A DNA stretch of 46,357 bases from an uncultured Gammaproteobacteria bacterium (GCA_913063125.1 CAJXZM010000026.1:1-46357), one strand, 5' to 3'; numbered from the stretch's first letter, positions 1 through 9,930 are shown. Notes: generated by a model not told the origin, from the sequence alone. Program-made: numbers and translations.

Positions 1-636
1 GTTGATGACCTGCTAACCAGTAATTATTCGTTAAACGCGCCCCTCAACATAAAACAACTCAACGTGTGTAAAAATACAGGGGATTTGGCAGGAAAACACT
101 GCCCCTCTACCGTAAGCTCTTGGTTTATCCCTGGAGTCTCTCCCATTAAAGTCTCCAATATTTATCGATCAATACCGATAGAGTCGTCAACAGGGTTACG
201 TGCCTGTTGGTTTGAAGCTGGGAAAACAGAAATGAAAACCTTTGAATTTTGGCCTTCTGACTTTTTACACCTGTTTAGACAAGCTGGGATCTCATTAAAA
301 ATACCACCTCAGTATTCAACAGCGTGTAGCCTTGATGAAAAAAGTCAATCTGGTCAAACACCGGTGATCACATCACCACAAGCAACCATCGAATATGTCA
401 TCCAAAGTATCACGCCCGAACAAACCAACAACGCTAGCCGCGAGATTCCTTTCTCCGCCATTGTTGATCCTGATGTGGAAACCCTCTATTGGTTCGTCAA
501 CTCAACCTATGTTGGTAGCGCTAAAAGAGGCGAACCGTTTATTTGGAACGCCTCTAATGGGGAGTACCGTGTACGTGTTGTTGATGATTTAGGACGTGGT
601 GCCAGTAGGAAAATAAAGGTGTTACAAATTCGGTAA
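1..636 (+). CDS. pbpC: Penicillin-binding protein 1C, C-terminal end (partial)
   Basis: The frame is open from base 1, so the gene begins upstream of the window; about 211 C-terminal residues are visible. They match the BiPBP_C tail of PbpC-type class A peptidoglycan glycosyltransferase/transpeptidases: an early VCKNTGDLAGKHCP segment, then PGVSPIKVS, GLRACW, FWPSDFLHLFRQAGI, and a final Ig-like module with LYWFVN and RVVDDLGRGASRK. The catalytic domains lie outside the window. In known PbpC proteins this tail follows the transpeptidase domain in the periplasm and the protein is inner-membrane anchored. An alpha-2-macroglobulin gene usually sits upstream of pbpC in gammaproteobacteria, but that side cannot be seen. 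The next gene is convergent, and no clear terminator is seen between them; a short direct repeat (TGAGTACCTAT, twice, about 666-689) lies there. Confidence 0.9.
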   Translation, partial: VDDLLTSNYSLNAPLNIKQLNVCKNTGDLAGKHCPSTVSSWFIPGVSPIKVSNIYRSIPIESSTGLRACWFEAGKTEMKTFEFWPSDFLHLFRQAGISLKIPPQYSTACSLDEKSQSGQTPVITSPQATIEYVIQSITPEQTNNASREIPFSAIVDPDVETLYWFVNSTYVGSAKRGEPFIWNASNGEYRVRVVDDLGRGASRKIKVLQIR

Positions 637-701
637 TCACCGATAAAATCTATCTGGGCAGCTACGTGAGTACCTATATGAGTACCTATGAGGCTCTTCT
701 G

Positions 702-1151
702 TCAGCCTTTACTGGATGCAACACTATGCGATTTTAATTCCATAAGCACTCGAAGATATTCTTCCGCGTTTTCACATGGAATACGGGTATCGATGGTCCC
801 CTTCCATCCGTCTTGAAATAAGGGTGCATCTATCACAACTTTGAGTCTCCCCTTTTCATCCAGGCTAAAATCAAATGCATTGAACGACTCGTGTTCCGTA
901 GGCACGTGAAAGACCGGTGGGATAATATTGCCACGAAAGCATGCAAAGCTACTCTTCGTAAGAACAATCGATCCCATAACCAATGATACCTTCCGGCCGT
1001 AGTACACGTTAGGAGCACGGAACTTTCTGTAGCGAACCACAATAGACAGGCCTTCATCCTGCAGTATCACGCCTTCCTTTTTCATATCAGCATGATACCG
1101 CGTTGGGAATTTCCCAAACCCGAAAAAACGATAAAGAAACGATTTCGTCAT
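702..1151 (-). CDS. Conserved hypothetical protein, 149 aa
   Basis: I do not recognise the family with certainty. The ATG at 1149-1151 (MTKSFLYRFFGFGK) is preceded by GAGGAG at good spacing, so I prefer it to the GTG three codons upstream. No signal peptide or membrane segment is visible, so it is probably cytoplasmic. The sequence reads like a small beta-rich domain (repeated short hydrophobic strands such as LSIVVRYR and KVSLVMGSIVLT) ending in a helix with CENAEEYLRVLMELK. It stands alone, convergent with pbpC and separated from the desaturase gene by about 60 bp. A decayed copy of its last third, with stop codons, lies about 30 kb away at 30848-30947, which supports this reading frame being a real, once-duplicated gene. 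Confidence 0.65.
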   Translation of the reverse strand: MTKSFLYRFFGFGKFPTRYHADMKKEGVILQDEGLSIVVRYRKFRAPNVYYGRKVSLVMGSIVLTKSSFACFRGNIIPPVFHVPTEHESFNAFDFSLDEKGRLKVVIDAPLFQDGWKGTIDTRIPCENAEEYLRVLMELKSHSVASSKG

Positions 1152-1213
1152 AAATTGCACTCCTCAGATATCTGGGCTGTAAGGTCTATGGAGAAGGTAT
1201 CTAGCAATATTAG

Positions 1214-2062
1214 TCATTTATTAAGGAATGGCCATTTAATTTGATCGACGTACTTTAGAGGAGTCTCCTCATCCATCCCTACCTCCCCGGCACGAACACC
1301 ATTTACCTGATGACGATAAGTACCGAATATATGATCCCATATCACAAAAAACTCACCGTAATTTACTTGTGCGTCTTTATACTCCCTTTTGTGGTGCCAA
1401 CGATGCACCTCCGCTACCGCCAATAATTTTCTGAACAGCCCGACGCTATAATCTAAATTCGCGTGTTGAAAAGATAAATGCACTGCAACTATTGATAGCC
1501 AACAAGCAATGATAAAGGGTGGTGCACCCAATATAACAACCACGACAATTCCAGGCAGCGCAAGCACCAGCGCACTCAGTGGGTGACGACGCTCTCCGTT
1601 AAGCCAATATAGACGTTCAGAACTATGATGAAGCGCATGCAATCGCCAAAGGAAACCATTCTTATGACTCAACCAATGCATAATCCAAAGCCCCAAATCG
1701 ATAAACAAAGCGGCACTGGCAATCTGCAACCAGACAGGCCAGTCGCTAGGCCATACATCCATGATGGGTAACCAAATCGTGGTAATTGCGACAATTTCCA
1801 TGCTTGTAAATATCAGCGTTAAACTTGTAAACGCATGAAAAACATCAACCAATGTATCATCGTGATCTTCCAGCCATTCGTTTTCATAGGGCTGAATACG
1901 CTCCAACAGGGCAACAAATATGATCCCTGACATCGCCACAATGGGTGAAAATGGCCAATACGGCAAACTTGAGTTCGCAATATAAAGCTGCATAGCAACA
2001 CATGATCCAAAAATAATGGGGTAGCTCCCCCATCGAATTACATTTCTAACGAGTATTTTCAT
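1214..2062 (-). CDS. Sterol desaturase / fatty acid hydroxylase family membrane oxygenase
   Basis: This is a di-iron membrane oxygenase of the FA hydroxylase superfamily, which acts on lipids or sterols at the inner membrane. The 282-residue length fits bacterial members. The histidine boxes are all visible: HWLSH (H129-H133), HALHH (H142-H146), RRHPL, FQHANLD, VHRWHH and the closing NYG...WDHIFGTYRH. Hydrophobic segments lie around residues 15-30, 40-54, 78-100, 112-128 and 166-195. The substrate cannot be read from the sequence; alkane, fatty-acid, carotenoid or sterol hydroxylation are all possible. The start ATG is preceded by AGGTG, which lies inside an inverted repeat (2068-2109). An AraC regulator gene lies 78 bp upstream on the same strand, so it probably controls this gene or shares its transcript. 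Confidence 0.85.
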   Translation of the reverse strand: MKILVRNVIRWGSYPIIFGSCVAMQLYIANSSLPYWPFSPIVAMSGIIFVALLERIQPYENEWLEDHDDTLVDVFHAFTSLTLIFTSMEIVAITTIWLPIMDVWPSDWPVWLQIASAALFIDLGLWIMHWLSHKNGFLWRLHALHHSSERLYWLNGERRHPLSALVLALPGIVVVVILGAPPFIIACWLSIVAVHLSFQHANLDYSVGLFRKLLAVAEVHRWHHKREYKDAQVNYGEFFVIWDHIFGTYRHQVNGVRAGEVGMDEETPLKYVDQIKWPFLNK

Positions 2063-2067
2063 AAGTT

Positions 2068-2109
2068 CACCTAATTTTTCTGAGGTGTCACTATCTCAGT
2101 TATTAGGTG
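2068..2109 (-). promoter_or_regulatory. Inverted repeat overlapping the desaturase ribosome binding site
   Basis: On the plus strand CACCTAAT (2068-2075) plus CTGAG (2080-2084) pair exactly with CTCAG (2095-2099) plus ATTAGGTG (2102-2109). In the minus-strand mRNA this forms a 13-bp interrupted stem with a 10-nt loop. Its 3' arm contains the AGGTG Shine-Dalgarno sequence of the desaturase gene. It may be an RNA element that hides the ribosome binding site, or a dyad operator for the AraC protein. Which of the two cannot be told from sequence. Confidence 0.5.
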
Positions 2110-2140
2110 TAAGGAATTGAACAAAAGAGCTACATGTACT

Positions 2141-2896
2141 CTATATCACCGATTGTACTTCCCTAAGTGCAACCGAAGGATTTACACCAAACGCTTGCTT
2201 AAACGCCCTTGTAAAGTGAGCCTGATCAGAAAAATTGGCTTCGTAGGCAGCGTCCGTTAGATTTCGCCCTTTCATTGTCACTTCAAGTCCATAGAGAATC
2301 CGCAGCCATTTTCGATAACTTCTTAAAGGCATGCCTGTTTCTTGTTTAAACCAATGGGAAAAACGACTTTCCGATAAATTAATTAAATTGGCCAACTCGG
2401 CCCGTCCCACCTGCCCTCGCTCCCTGACGCCGCGATACAAAGCATCAACCACGATAGACAGCCTTTCATCAGCACATGTTTTGTTTTCGATTCCTAACAC
2501 GGAATAAAGGTGGGACACGCCCTCTTCTAACTTTGAAAGATCCTCCAGTGCTAAACCTATCTCTTTATTAAGGCGATCTGGAAGTTCAATAATTGCTGCA
2601 TCACCCACGACATCCCTGATAAACACATTTGCCATGAGACTAGTCGGGTCGAGATAAAGAGATAACACAGAATAAGGCGCCAACTTATGCGGCGTGCCAG
2701 CCCGAATAAATCCTCCCGAGACACTATATTCTCGCTCCTCAGAGTGAAGTTTAATCGGACCATCTAGGCCAATACTAATCTGATGAGCCCAATGACAATG
2801 CTCGTTGTTATCTCCAGCCCTGCCTTTAAATACACCAATACCCGGCAGTATCGCAGCAGTGCCTGCCCAAGCTTGCTTAGATTGAACCCCACCCAT
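2141..2896 (-). CDS. AraC-family transcriptional regulator
   Basis: The protein has 251 residues: an N-terminal cupin-like sensing region (about 1-120, with HWAHQISIGLDGPIKL) and a C-terminal pair of helix-turn-helix motifs (about 155-245). The first HTH is RAELANLINLSESRFSHWFK. The second is LTDAAYEANFSDQAHFTRAF, followed by FGVNPS, the AraC signature. It is cytoplasmic and DNA-binding. It lies directly upstream of, and on the same strand as, the sterol-desaturase-like gene, so local control is likely. The effector is unknown. The start ATG has only a weak upstream purine stretch. Confidence 0.88.
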   Translation of the reverse strand: MGGVQSKQAWAGTAAILPGIGVFKGRAGDNNEHCHWAHQISIGLDGPIKLHSEEREYSVSGGFIRAGTPHKLAPYSVLSLYLDPTSLMANVFIRDVVGDAAIIELPDRLNKEIGLALEDLSKLEEGVSHLYSVLGIENKTCADERLSIVVDALYRGVRERGQVGRAELANLINLSESRFSHWFKQETGMPLRSYRKWLRILYGLEVTMKGRNLTDAAYEANFSDQAHFTRAFKQAFGVNPSVALREVQSVI

Positions 2897-2994
2897 AACT
2901 CACAATACCCACTACGTTAAATAACGACTGTATACCATATAACGAACAACCCCGTCATTTCAAACTAGTGCGTTCGCCAGCTTCTCAATAAAAA

Positions 2995-4209
2995 TCAAAC
3001 AATTTTCTTTAGGGCACCTCGTTCCGGAGCCTCGTCAAAGGGGACATTTCGAAAGAGCTTTCGTACAAAGAAATTCACAACCGGTACTCGGTGACGCGCC
3101 CAGACAAAAGAATCAATCGGCTTCGCTCCCAAATTTGCCTTTGGCTCAAGCGCGGATCTACCAAATAGAACTTTTTTGCACTGCATTGACACAGCGGACT
3201 CGATCACTAGCTGTAACAGACGAAAATATAAAGGATGCTTATCATTCACATCATAATCAAAACCAACATAATAGGCGACGGCATCGTCACGGTCTTTTAT
3301 CACCGTAATAAAACCCGCTATCTCATCTCCTTTTACGATTCCGTAACATGCAAAATTATCACTCAAACTTTGTGATAATCCCAAGAAATATCCTTGAGGA
3401 AGCGTAGCCAAGCTGGTCTTTGACCGTTTTTCTACTTGTAAATATAATTCATGGATTTTTTTATCGACGGTTTCATTAAGAACCAGTTTTTCACAACGAA
3501 AGTCCGATTGATCTATACGCTTAATGGTTTTATTGATACGACTTCTGTATTTCGAATTTAGCAACTTCAGGTAATCATCAAAACTACTAATGCCTTCACC
3601 TAAATCCAATACCATATCCGGGTCAGTTTGGATTTTACGATAGCTGAAACGTTCAATGACTTTTGACACCTCAACCTGATCGCCCTTAACATCCTTTATT
3701 AACGCAAAATCCACTTCCCCTGATAGTTTTTCACTACGACGAATCTTGTAAAGGACTTCGGCCACAATTCGCCAACCGACTTCCTCATCTAAAGTGTCGG
3801 AAAATCCCACTCCATGCAGACCACTAGATACCAAATTCCCACATACCAATACCCGCTCTCGGTAATTGCTCTTTAGTCCGCCACCGGCGCTTGAATCCGT
3901 TTTTATCAGTTGTTCACCGCTAATCTCTGCAAGTTGACAGGCTATCACTAGAACAGGTTCACCCTCAGAATAAGCAATGGCATAACGCTGAGAGGTATTC
4001 TCAGGAGAATATTTCTCTATTGTTTGCAAATAATCTCGACTGAGAAATATAGTATTGTTTTTCGCGATCGAATCCCAATCTTGGCCATTAACAAAATGAA
4101 TGGAATCAGAAAAAATGTATTGATAACCAAGCTCACAATGGCGCTCTTTGTGGCGCCGAGCTTTATCCTTAACTTTTTCAATAATATTCAAAGCACTCTC
4201 CTTATACAT
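2995..4209 (-). CDS. GNAT / FemAB-like N-acyltransferase
   Basis: A 404-residue soluble protein. Its second half (about 200-365) resembles the BioF2-like GNAT_6/FemAB group: a basic LNSKYRSRINKTIKRI segment, the acceptor-loop region NFACYGIVKGDEIAGFITVI, YYVGFDYDVNDKHPLYFRLL, and a final strand with KKVLFGRSALEPKANLGAKP. Family members transfer acyl or aminoacyl groups from acyl-CoA or tRNA, for example in cell-envelope or exopolysaccharide synthesis. The substrate here is unknown. An in-frame TAA just before the ATG at 4207-4209 fixes the start; AAGGA lies upstream at long spacing. It is divergent from the giant exported-protein operon, with about 208 bp between start codons. The final residues PFDEAPERGALKK resemble the C-termini of related proteins I recall, at low certainty. 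Confidence 0.7.
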   Translation of the reverse strand: MYKESALNIIEKVKDKARRHKERHCELGYQYIFSDSIHFVNGQDWDSIAKNNTIFLSRDYLQTIEKYSPENTSQRYAIAYSEGEPVLVIACQLAEISGEQLIKTDSSAGGGLKSNYRERVLVCGNLVSSGLHGVGFSDTLDEEVGWRIVAEVLYKIRRSEKLSGEVDFALIKDVKGDQVEVSKVIERFSYRKIQTDPDMVLDLGEGISSFDDYLKLLNSKYRSRINKTIKRIDQSDFRCEKLVLNETVDKKIHELYLQVEKRSKTSLATLPQGYFLGLSQSLSDNFACYGIVKGDEIAGFITVIKDRDDAVAYYVGFDYDVNDKHPLYFRLLQLVIESAVSMQCKKVLFGRSALEPKANLGAKPIDSFVWARHRVPVVNFFVRKLFRNVPFDEAPERGALKKIV

Positions 4210-4417
4210 TTATAAACATTCATTCCTTTCAAAAACAGTCTCTCAGGGTAACAGATTTACCATGAACGACGATATTTAGAAGATAAATCCACCTCCATAC
4301 CAATTTCAACTGGGTTAGATTGGGCCAATATGTCTCTTGCACGAAATAGCCCTGCTCGTATTATGGGACGATCATTCCAGTTTCCACACCCAAAACAATA
4401 ATAAAATAGGTACCTCC

Positions 4418-7400
4418 ATGCGACAGATGATATCTCTCATCATGAGTTTTCTGCTCTCCTGCATCCCCCTTAGCGCCAGCGCAATGTCATCTCCCCCTCC
4501 GCTCCCGATTGAAAGCATCCATATTGAGCGCGCCGCTTTCACTGGTCACACGATATCCGTCAGTGGCCATGTCAATTCGCCTCAATCAGCAATCACGCAG
4601 GTCACCGTGAACGGGCAAAGTACAAGATTGGTCAATAACCATTTTGAAACATCGTTCCTATCCGCTAATCCAACAGTAGCCATTATCGCAACCAATGCAG
4701 CAGGCAGTACCAAAGAACTTATAGATACCCTTGGTAGCCCTGTTACCGTACATATTGCACGCGCAATTCGTGATGGCGACATTGTCAAAGTGTCTGGATA
4801 CGTTACTAGTGAGGAATCCCCAACCAACAACCTAACAATTGCAGGGGAAACCGTTGAATTAATCGACAACCGTTTTAATGTTGAAGTGCCTGCCGCGACG
4901 TTGGTAAAGGTCACTGCTCGCAATGCTTCCAATGGCCGTGACGCGCTTACCCTTAACTTCTCTGATGATGCACCAGAGCACGGAATCATATTAAAGATAC
5001 GAGACAACGGATTCACAGGCACCGCCAACTTGATAGAAAGCTTACTTGAGGACGGAAAAGATGACATTGCAAGCCTAGTTAACGGCATTGCCACTGGCAT
5101 CAACATAGATACCAACGTCTTTAAACTTGCCTTTACCGATGTCACTACCACCATCAGTGGCAATACTCGGCTCGACCTAGCACCTAATGAAAGTGACCAT
5201 AAACTAGACTTAGGTATCGATGCACGCATCAATGAAATTCGTATTCAAGGCGGCCTGGACACTCAAATCTGTATTATTTGGTGCACAAAGCCCTTTATCA
5301 TTCCCATTGACATGAGTTTGCAGGACGTCGTTATTGGCGGTAGCTTATTCATTTCTCCCAGTGAGGCCAATGAAAATACCAAGAAAAACATTCTCGATCT
5401 TGATGCTGAGCTAGCGGCCTCTGTTGGCAGTAATCACTTGTACCTCTTTAACGCGAACTCTCGTTCTTTTCTGATAGGTGAAGTCGTCAAACTGGTTGTT
5501 GAAAATCAAGTAAATGATGTCATTAGCAGCTTGATACAAAATGAAGTGGGAGACCTTTTAAATGTGATCCCCACAAAAATTCCCGCCCTATTGGTAGATA
5601 ACGATAACGGCGTTTCAGAACTCATTGATGACATTGGTATCCTCCCCATATTTAAAATACTCGTAAGAGGTATCGGTGCAACCATTGGTGTCAGTGATGC
5701 ATTATCCACCTCACAAGAAGCGATCATTGCACTGGATGCCAACCTTATCACCGAAACTGCTGACAGCCGAGTCAAATTTGGTTACGTTACCCGTCAACTG
5801 CCCCATTCTGATGCAGGGCTAGCTGCTATTAAACCTAACCTACTCCACCCTACAATCGGCATGCTTGTCATTGATTCTGACGTATTAAACAAAACGTTCT
5901 CTGCTTTGAATCAAGCATCATTAATGGACTTTACGCTACCACTGCTTGACGTAAATACCATCATTGAAGATAACGCATTAAGCGGCATTTCTGAACAGTT
6001 ACTCGATAAGACATTAACTCTGCGTGTCTATAGCCGAAACGGTACCCCCTACTTTGCAACACCAAAAAACCCAGAAGATATCATTGCCCTTGAACTCAAT
6101 GATTACGTTCTTGAGCTTCAGGTAGACGATGAAGTATTACTCGCCATTAACCTGGATATGATTGCCAATGCCAACGTCGGCATTACGGAAAATACATTTA
6201 CCTTTTCCTCTTTACGAACAACTCACAGCATCCTGGATGTGACGTTAAAGGGCGAAGCTATTGACGAATTTGATATCGGATTATTGGTCGACACACTTAG
6301 CTTTATTGTCGCCGAAAAAGTACTGGGGCTTATGTCGGTATTACCTCTGCCCACACTACCGGGAGAAATATTGCTCAGCACGAACACGTGGCGTGTTAGT
6401 CCAACGTCAGCGGATATAGCGCTGTCATTACATTTTGAGAAGTTACTACCAGAGACTGATGCAACGACCGAAGATGGTCTCTTTTCCGATATGGTGAATG
6501 ACGAAACCAATGGTAATGACGCTGTTGGCGTTGATGGCATTGAAAATAGCGACAATAACGGAATCGATGCAGGTTCCAGTACAGATGTAGATATAGAACT
6601 GCCACAAGTGTTAATCGATATATTACGGGGCATTGGGGGCATCTTTACACACGTTGGCGGGGAGCCATTGGACGCGCACGCCCCTACTGAAGGCATCGAT
6701 ATTGGACATCCAAATACCAATCAGCCACACATCCCAGCCATTAATCGTCAAACTATCGCTATTAAAAATGCTAACTATACGCGCTCTCGCATGAGCGATG
6801 TTCGTCTATCACGTGACGGTCGCTTGGGTGTTAGTGCCTTTGGTTTAACCCTGACGTTGCAAAAACCTGAAACGATTAACCAACCTTTTGTAGCATCAAA
6901 AGAGCCCTTACTCATTACCGATCAAGAGTTTTCAATCTCACCGATATATCAGGATAGCCCCTTCCTTGAGGGACAGAATATCATCGGGGGTTCAACCGCT
7001 ATTTGTGATCCCGATCCAAAATACGTCTCTGGTGGTAAAAAAGAAAACCCCTATGCCTGTGGCGTTGGTGGAAAGGATGACTGCTATGATGTATCCATCG
7101 TCTCTACTGACATTTTGGAAAACGACAATACTTTCGGTGAATTACTACCGGTGCTTGACCGGGATCAAATCAAAGTCAGTAAAAGCCAAATGCATAGTAT
7201 TCCGGTTACCGTGCGTATTGAAAACCCGAAATCCGTCGATGCAAAAATTGCCGGCGTAGAAGTACTCGGCCCCGCAAAAGTCTCTGAATCCTTTTCCAGT
7301 ATTTTGTTTGAAATGAGCATTCCCCTTGATGGCCGTTTGTTTATCACGCGCATTTCTGGTCGGGCCCTTACCTGGTACAACGAGAATTCAGACCTCTATG

Positions 7401-9913
7401 TTAACGGTGCTTACGATGCTGTCTATGCCGTACTACCGGAAGATGTCGATGCTTGTGATATTAGCCAATTTACAGAATTCAAACCCTTGTCCCATGCGCC
7501 TTATGATGCTGAGATGACTCGGTATAAATTTGCCGCTTACCCTTTTAGAGACCCGGCAGGGAACAAAATAGAAGACGGCGCAGAGATGAAGGGCACTTAC
7601 CCTTGGGTGTCTATGGATGGCAGCATGATGTCGCTAACCACTATTGGCGACGCACGTTTATTTCCTCGTCACCATATTAACGGTGATCCGATGAGTCGCT
7701 ATCCTAGTCGTTGTTTGGATGATCAACCTGAATGCTCAATTGGTACCAGAGCAGATGTGCAATTTCGATCATTAGATTCGGGTTTTGTACTTTTTGGTTT
7801 ATGGACCCAAGGTAAAATGGTATTGATCGACAACTTGCTAAACGAAAGTGATTTCAAGTTGGGAAGTTTTGGCGGAGACAAAGAACACAGCTTAGTATCA
7901 CTTTACGCGCCAGGCACCGGTTTAGCCGGTGATGAAAGTGGAGAAATTGAGGTCGGTGAAACCCGAGAAGCAACTACGCGAGATGAATACGGCACCAAGC
8001 AAAGTTATGGTACAGCCCTAGGTAACGGAACCATATTTGATTCTGTCACCAACCGCTTGAATTTCTGGGAAACCATAAAGCCAATTACGCCGCGTGACGT
8101 TGTTTGGACCCTTAGCTCCGGGCGACAGACGGACGAATTGGCTTTTGATGATTACCTCAATCCCGATGGTTTTATTGTATCTAATATGGCGGGCGCACTG
8201 GACTCCGACAATAATAACGATATTTCCATGACGTACTTTGATGGATGGAATCAAGCCGACCTTGGTTTCACCAATCCTGTCCGCGTACAAAACAGCGCTA
8301 CCGCCCTTCCCTATGTTTGGGATATTCCGCAATACGGTGAGGTCCATTTCGGACGCTTAGAACCAACGGCAACCGGAGGCGTAAAAGGCAAAGGCCTATG
8401 GTTTGATGGCGAGCAAATATACCTATCCTACGATATCAAAGAACAACCCCAAGTCATCATAAAAAGGCCTTGGTTTACTACCCTATTTATCGACCCACGC
8501 TTTAACAATGACGCTGTTGAACGAGAACTGATTCGTTTCCCCGATGGTAGCCAACTGGCACTTGTGGGTTTACATACCATTCAATACCGAGACAACGAAG
8601 CAACGGTTATACACACAATCCCTCTGACAACTCCACTAAATAGTATTGAATGGACCCAAGTAGCGATACAAACAGCCCCTGGTAACAAGCACATTCAGCT
8701 CTACATTAACGGTTTTTTGTTAGATAACTGGGTTCACACTACTCCGATATTCCAGTACACAGCGGGAAAATTAACAGTAGGTGGAAACAGCAAAAACCCA
8801 GCGACCACTTCGAATTCTTCAACTCTGTCAACCAATAGCCAACCTTTTAAAGGCTGGATGGATGAATTTAAAGTATTCGCCCAAGCAACAAGCCCAGAGG
8901 TTGTGTGTAATCATGCTAAGGGGTCTTTGATTGGCTTAAACGCTGATTATAACGGAGACTTAAAAGCTCAAGCTGATGCTTACCCTCTAGCCTCTCATGG
9001 TAAAGTCACTCACATTCTTAGGGGTTATGGTCGCCCGACTTTTCCTCAGTACGCCTGTTATTTTAACAATACTGAAGACTACGCTGCACATTTACAAAAC
9101 ATACCGACAGATGTGAGCGCTCTGCGCGAATCGTTCACATTTCCAGAGGGGCCGCTATATCATGATGCGCCCCGGCCAGACTCACTCAACAACCAGTTTT
9201 GTTTAAGCTGTCACCATGAAAACGGGAAAGGTGGTTTAGACCTCGTCGCACTAGAGCGGAACCTTAACGTGCTGGCGAAATATGACCATCGACGTCAACC
9301 TATGCAACCACCTGCAAAAGTTAGTGGTTGGCTACCCGCAAACTGGCTTCCAGGGTCTGTAGGTTATGATCAACAAGCACCCGATAATGGAATGCCGTTT
9401 GATGAATTGATCATGGCCTCAGCGCTAGATAAAACACCTGTTATTACCGGATTCACCTTGGTGAATGCCGATACTGGCATGGATATAATGCCACTCGTTA
9501 ATAGCAGCGTACTACCCCGTGATCGATTGCCTAGCAATCTTGCCATTCGCATTGTAACCAATGGTATTACTGAGTCTGTAGAAGTCGACTTCAATGGGTC
9601 CAATCACCCTTTAGAAAACCTCTACTTAGAAAGCCCTTATGCACTTTTTGGTACCGTTACAACAGCAGGAGGAAAACGCGATTATCTACCTGGCGAATTG
9701 TCTGCAAATGAATATACGTTAAGCGCACAAGCAACAGGGGCAATACAGCCGTCGTTGACTATCCACTTCAGCGTAACGGGAGAACTGCTCACTGCAGAAG
9801 AGCAAGAAGATACTCAGGAAACGGAGACACCAACGGACGAACCCAACCTACTGCAATCCATTATAGACTTCTTTGTTTCCTTGTATGAGTCAATGACAAA
9901 TTACGCCAACTAA
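4418..9913 (+). CDS. Giant exported protein: Ig-like repeats, TULIP-like region, LamG-like domain, one c-type haem site
   Basis: I place the start at the ATG at 4418, where a Sec signal peptide (MRQMISLIMSFLLSCIPLSA, then SA) begins; an upstream ATG at 4337 is in frame but precedes it with 27 polar residues. The product is 1831 residues. Reading in order: two related Ig-like repeats (about 30-180); a long alternating strand/helix region (about 190-680) with amphipathic pieces such as VNDVISSLIQNEVGDLLNVI that resembles TULIP/BPI lipid-binding folds (inference); an acidic linker (about 680-730); beta-rich regions; a LamG/concanavalin-like domain (about 1290-1500, with WTQVAIQTAPGNKHIQLYING and GWMDEFKVF); a CLSCH haem-attachment motif at C1595-H1599 with a possible Met ligand in RRQPMQPP; and a C-terminal Ig-like domain (about 1670-1790). 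It likely acts in the periplasm or at the cell surface. It is the first gene of an operon with the FAD lipoprotein 17 bp downstream. Confidence 0.8.
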   Translation: MRQMISLIMSFLLSCIPLSASAMSSPPPLPIESIHIERAAFTGHTISVSGHVNSPQSAITQVTVNGQSTRLVNNHFETSFLSANPTVAIIATNAAGSTKELIDTLGSPVTVHIARAIRDGDIVKVSGYVTSEESPTNNLTIAGETVELIDNRFNVEVPAATLVKVTARNASNGRDALTLNFSDDAPEHGIILKIRDNGFTGTANLIESLLEDGKDDIASLVNGIATGINIDTNVFKLAFTDVTTTISGNTRLDLAPNESDHKLDLGIDARINEIRIQGGLDTQICIIWCTKPFIIPIDMSLQDVVIGGSLFISPSEANENTKKNILDLDAELAASVGSNHLYLFNANSRSFLIGEVVKLVVENQVNDVISSLIQNEVGDLLNVIPTKIPALLVDNDNGVSELIDDIGILPIFKILVRGIGATIGVSDALSTSQEAIIALDANLITETADSRVKFGYVTRQLPHSDAGLAAIKPNLLHPTIGMLVIDSDVLNKTFSALNQASLMDFTLPLLDVNTIIEDNALSGISEQLLDKTLTLRVYSRNGTPYFATPKNPEDIIALELNDYVLELQVDDEVLLAINLDMIANANVGITENTFTFSSLRTTHSILDVTLKGEAIDEFDIGLLVDTLSFIVAEKVLGLMSVLPLPTLPGEILLSTNTWRVSPTSADIALSLHFEKLLPETDATTEDGLFSDMVNDETNGNDAVGVDGIENSDNNGIDAGSSTDVDIELPQVLIDILRGIGGIFTHVGGEPLDAHAPTEGIDIGHPNTNQPHIPAINRQTIAIKNANYTRSRMSDVRLSRDGRLGVSAFGLTLTLQKPETINQPFVASKEPLLITDQEFSISPIYQDSPFLEGQNIIGGSTAICDPDPKYVSGGKKENPYACGVGGKDDCYDVSIVSTDILENDNTFGELLPVLDRDQIKVSKSQMHSIPVTVRIENPKSVDAKIAGVEVLGPAKVSESFSSILFEMSIPLDGRLFITRISGRALTWYNENSDLYVNGAYDAVYAVLPEDVDACDISQFTEFKPLSHAPYDAEMTRYKFAAYPFRDPAGNKIEDGAEMKGTYPWVSMDGSMMSLTTIGDARLFPRHHINGDPMSRYPSRCLDDQPECSIGTRADVQFRSLDSGFVLFGLWTQGKMVLIDNLLNESDFKLGSFGGDKEHSLVSLYAPGTGLAGDESGEIEVGETREATTRDEYGTKQSYGTALGNGTIFDSVTNRLNFWETIKPITPRDVVWTLSSGRQTDELAFDDYLNPDGFIVSNMAGALDSDNNNDISMTYFDGWNQADLGFTNPVRVQNSATALPYVWDIPQYGEVHFGRLEPTATGGVKGKGLWFDGEQIYLSYDIKEQPQVIIKRPWFTTLFIDPRFNNDAVERELIRFPDGSQLALVGLHTIQYRDNEATVIHTIPLTTPLNSIEWTQVAIQTAPGNKHIQLYINGFLLDNWVHTTPIFQYTAGKLTVGGNSKNPATTSNSSTLSTNSQPFKGWMDEFKVFAQATSPEVVCNHAKGSLIGLNADYNGDLKAQADAYPLASHGKVTHILRGYGRPTFPQYACYFNNTEDYAAHLQNIPTDVSALRESFTFPEGPLYHDAPRPDSLNNQFCLSCHHENGKGGLDLVALERNLNVLAKYDHRRQPMQPPAKVSGWLPANWLPGSVGYDQQAPDNGMPFDELIMASALDKTPVITGFTLVNADTGMDIMPLVNSSVLPRDRLPSNLAIRIVTNGITESVEVDFNGSNHPLENLYLESPYALFGTVTTAGGKRDYLPGELSANEYTLSAQATGAIQPSLTIHFSVTGELLTAEEQEDTQETETPTDEPNLLQSIIDFFVSLYESMTNYAN

Positions 9914-9930
9914 CATAATAGGCAGCCCTA

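Noticed and set aside
4582..5232. 216-codon open frame on the minus strand
   Set aside because: It is antisense inside the giant exported-protein gene, Ser/Val-rich with no motif or ribosome binding site; a shadow of the coding strand.
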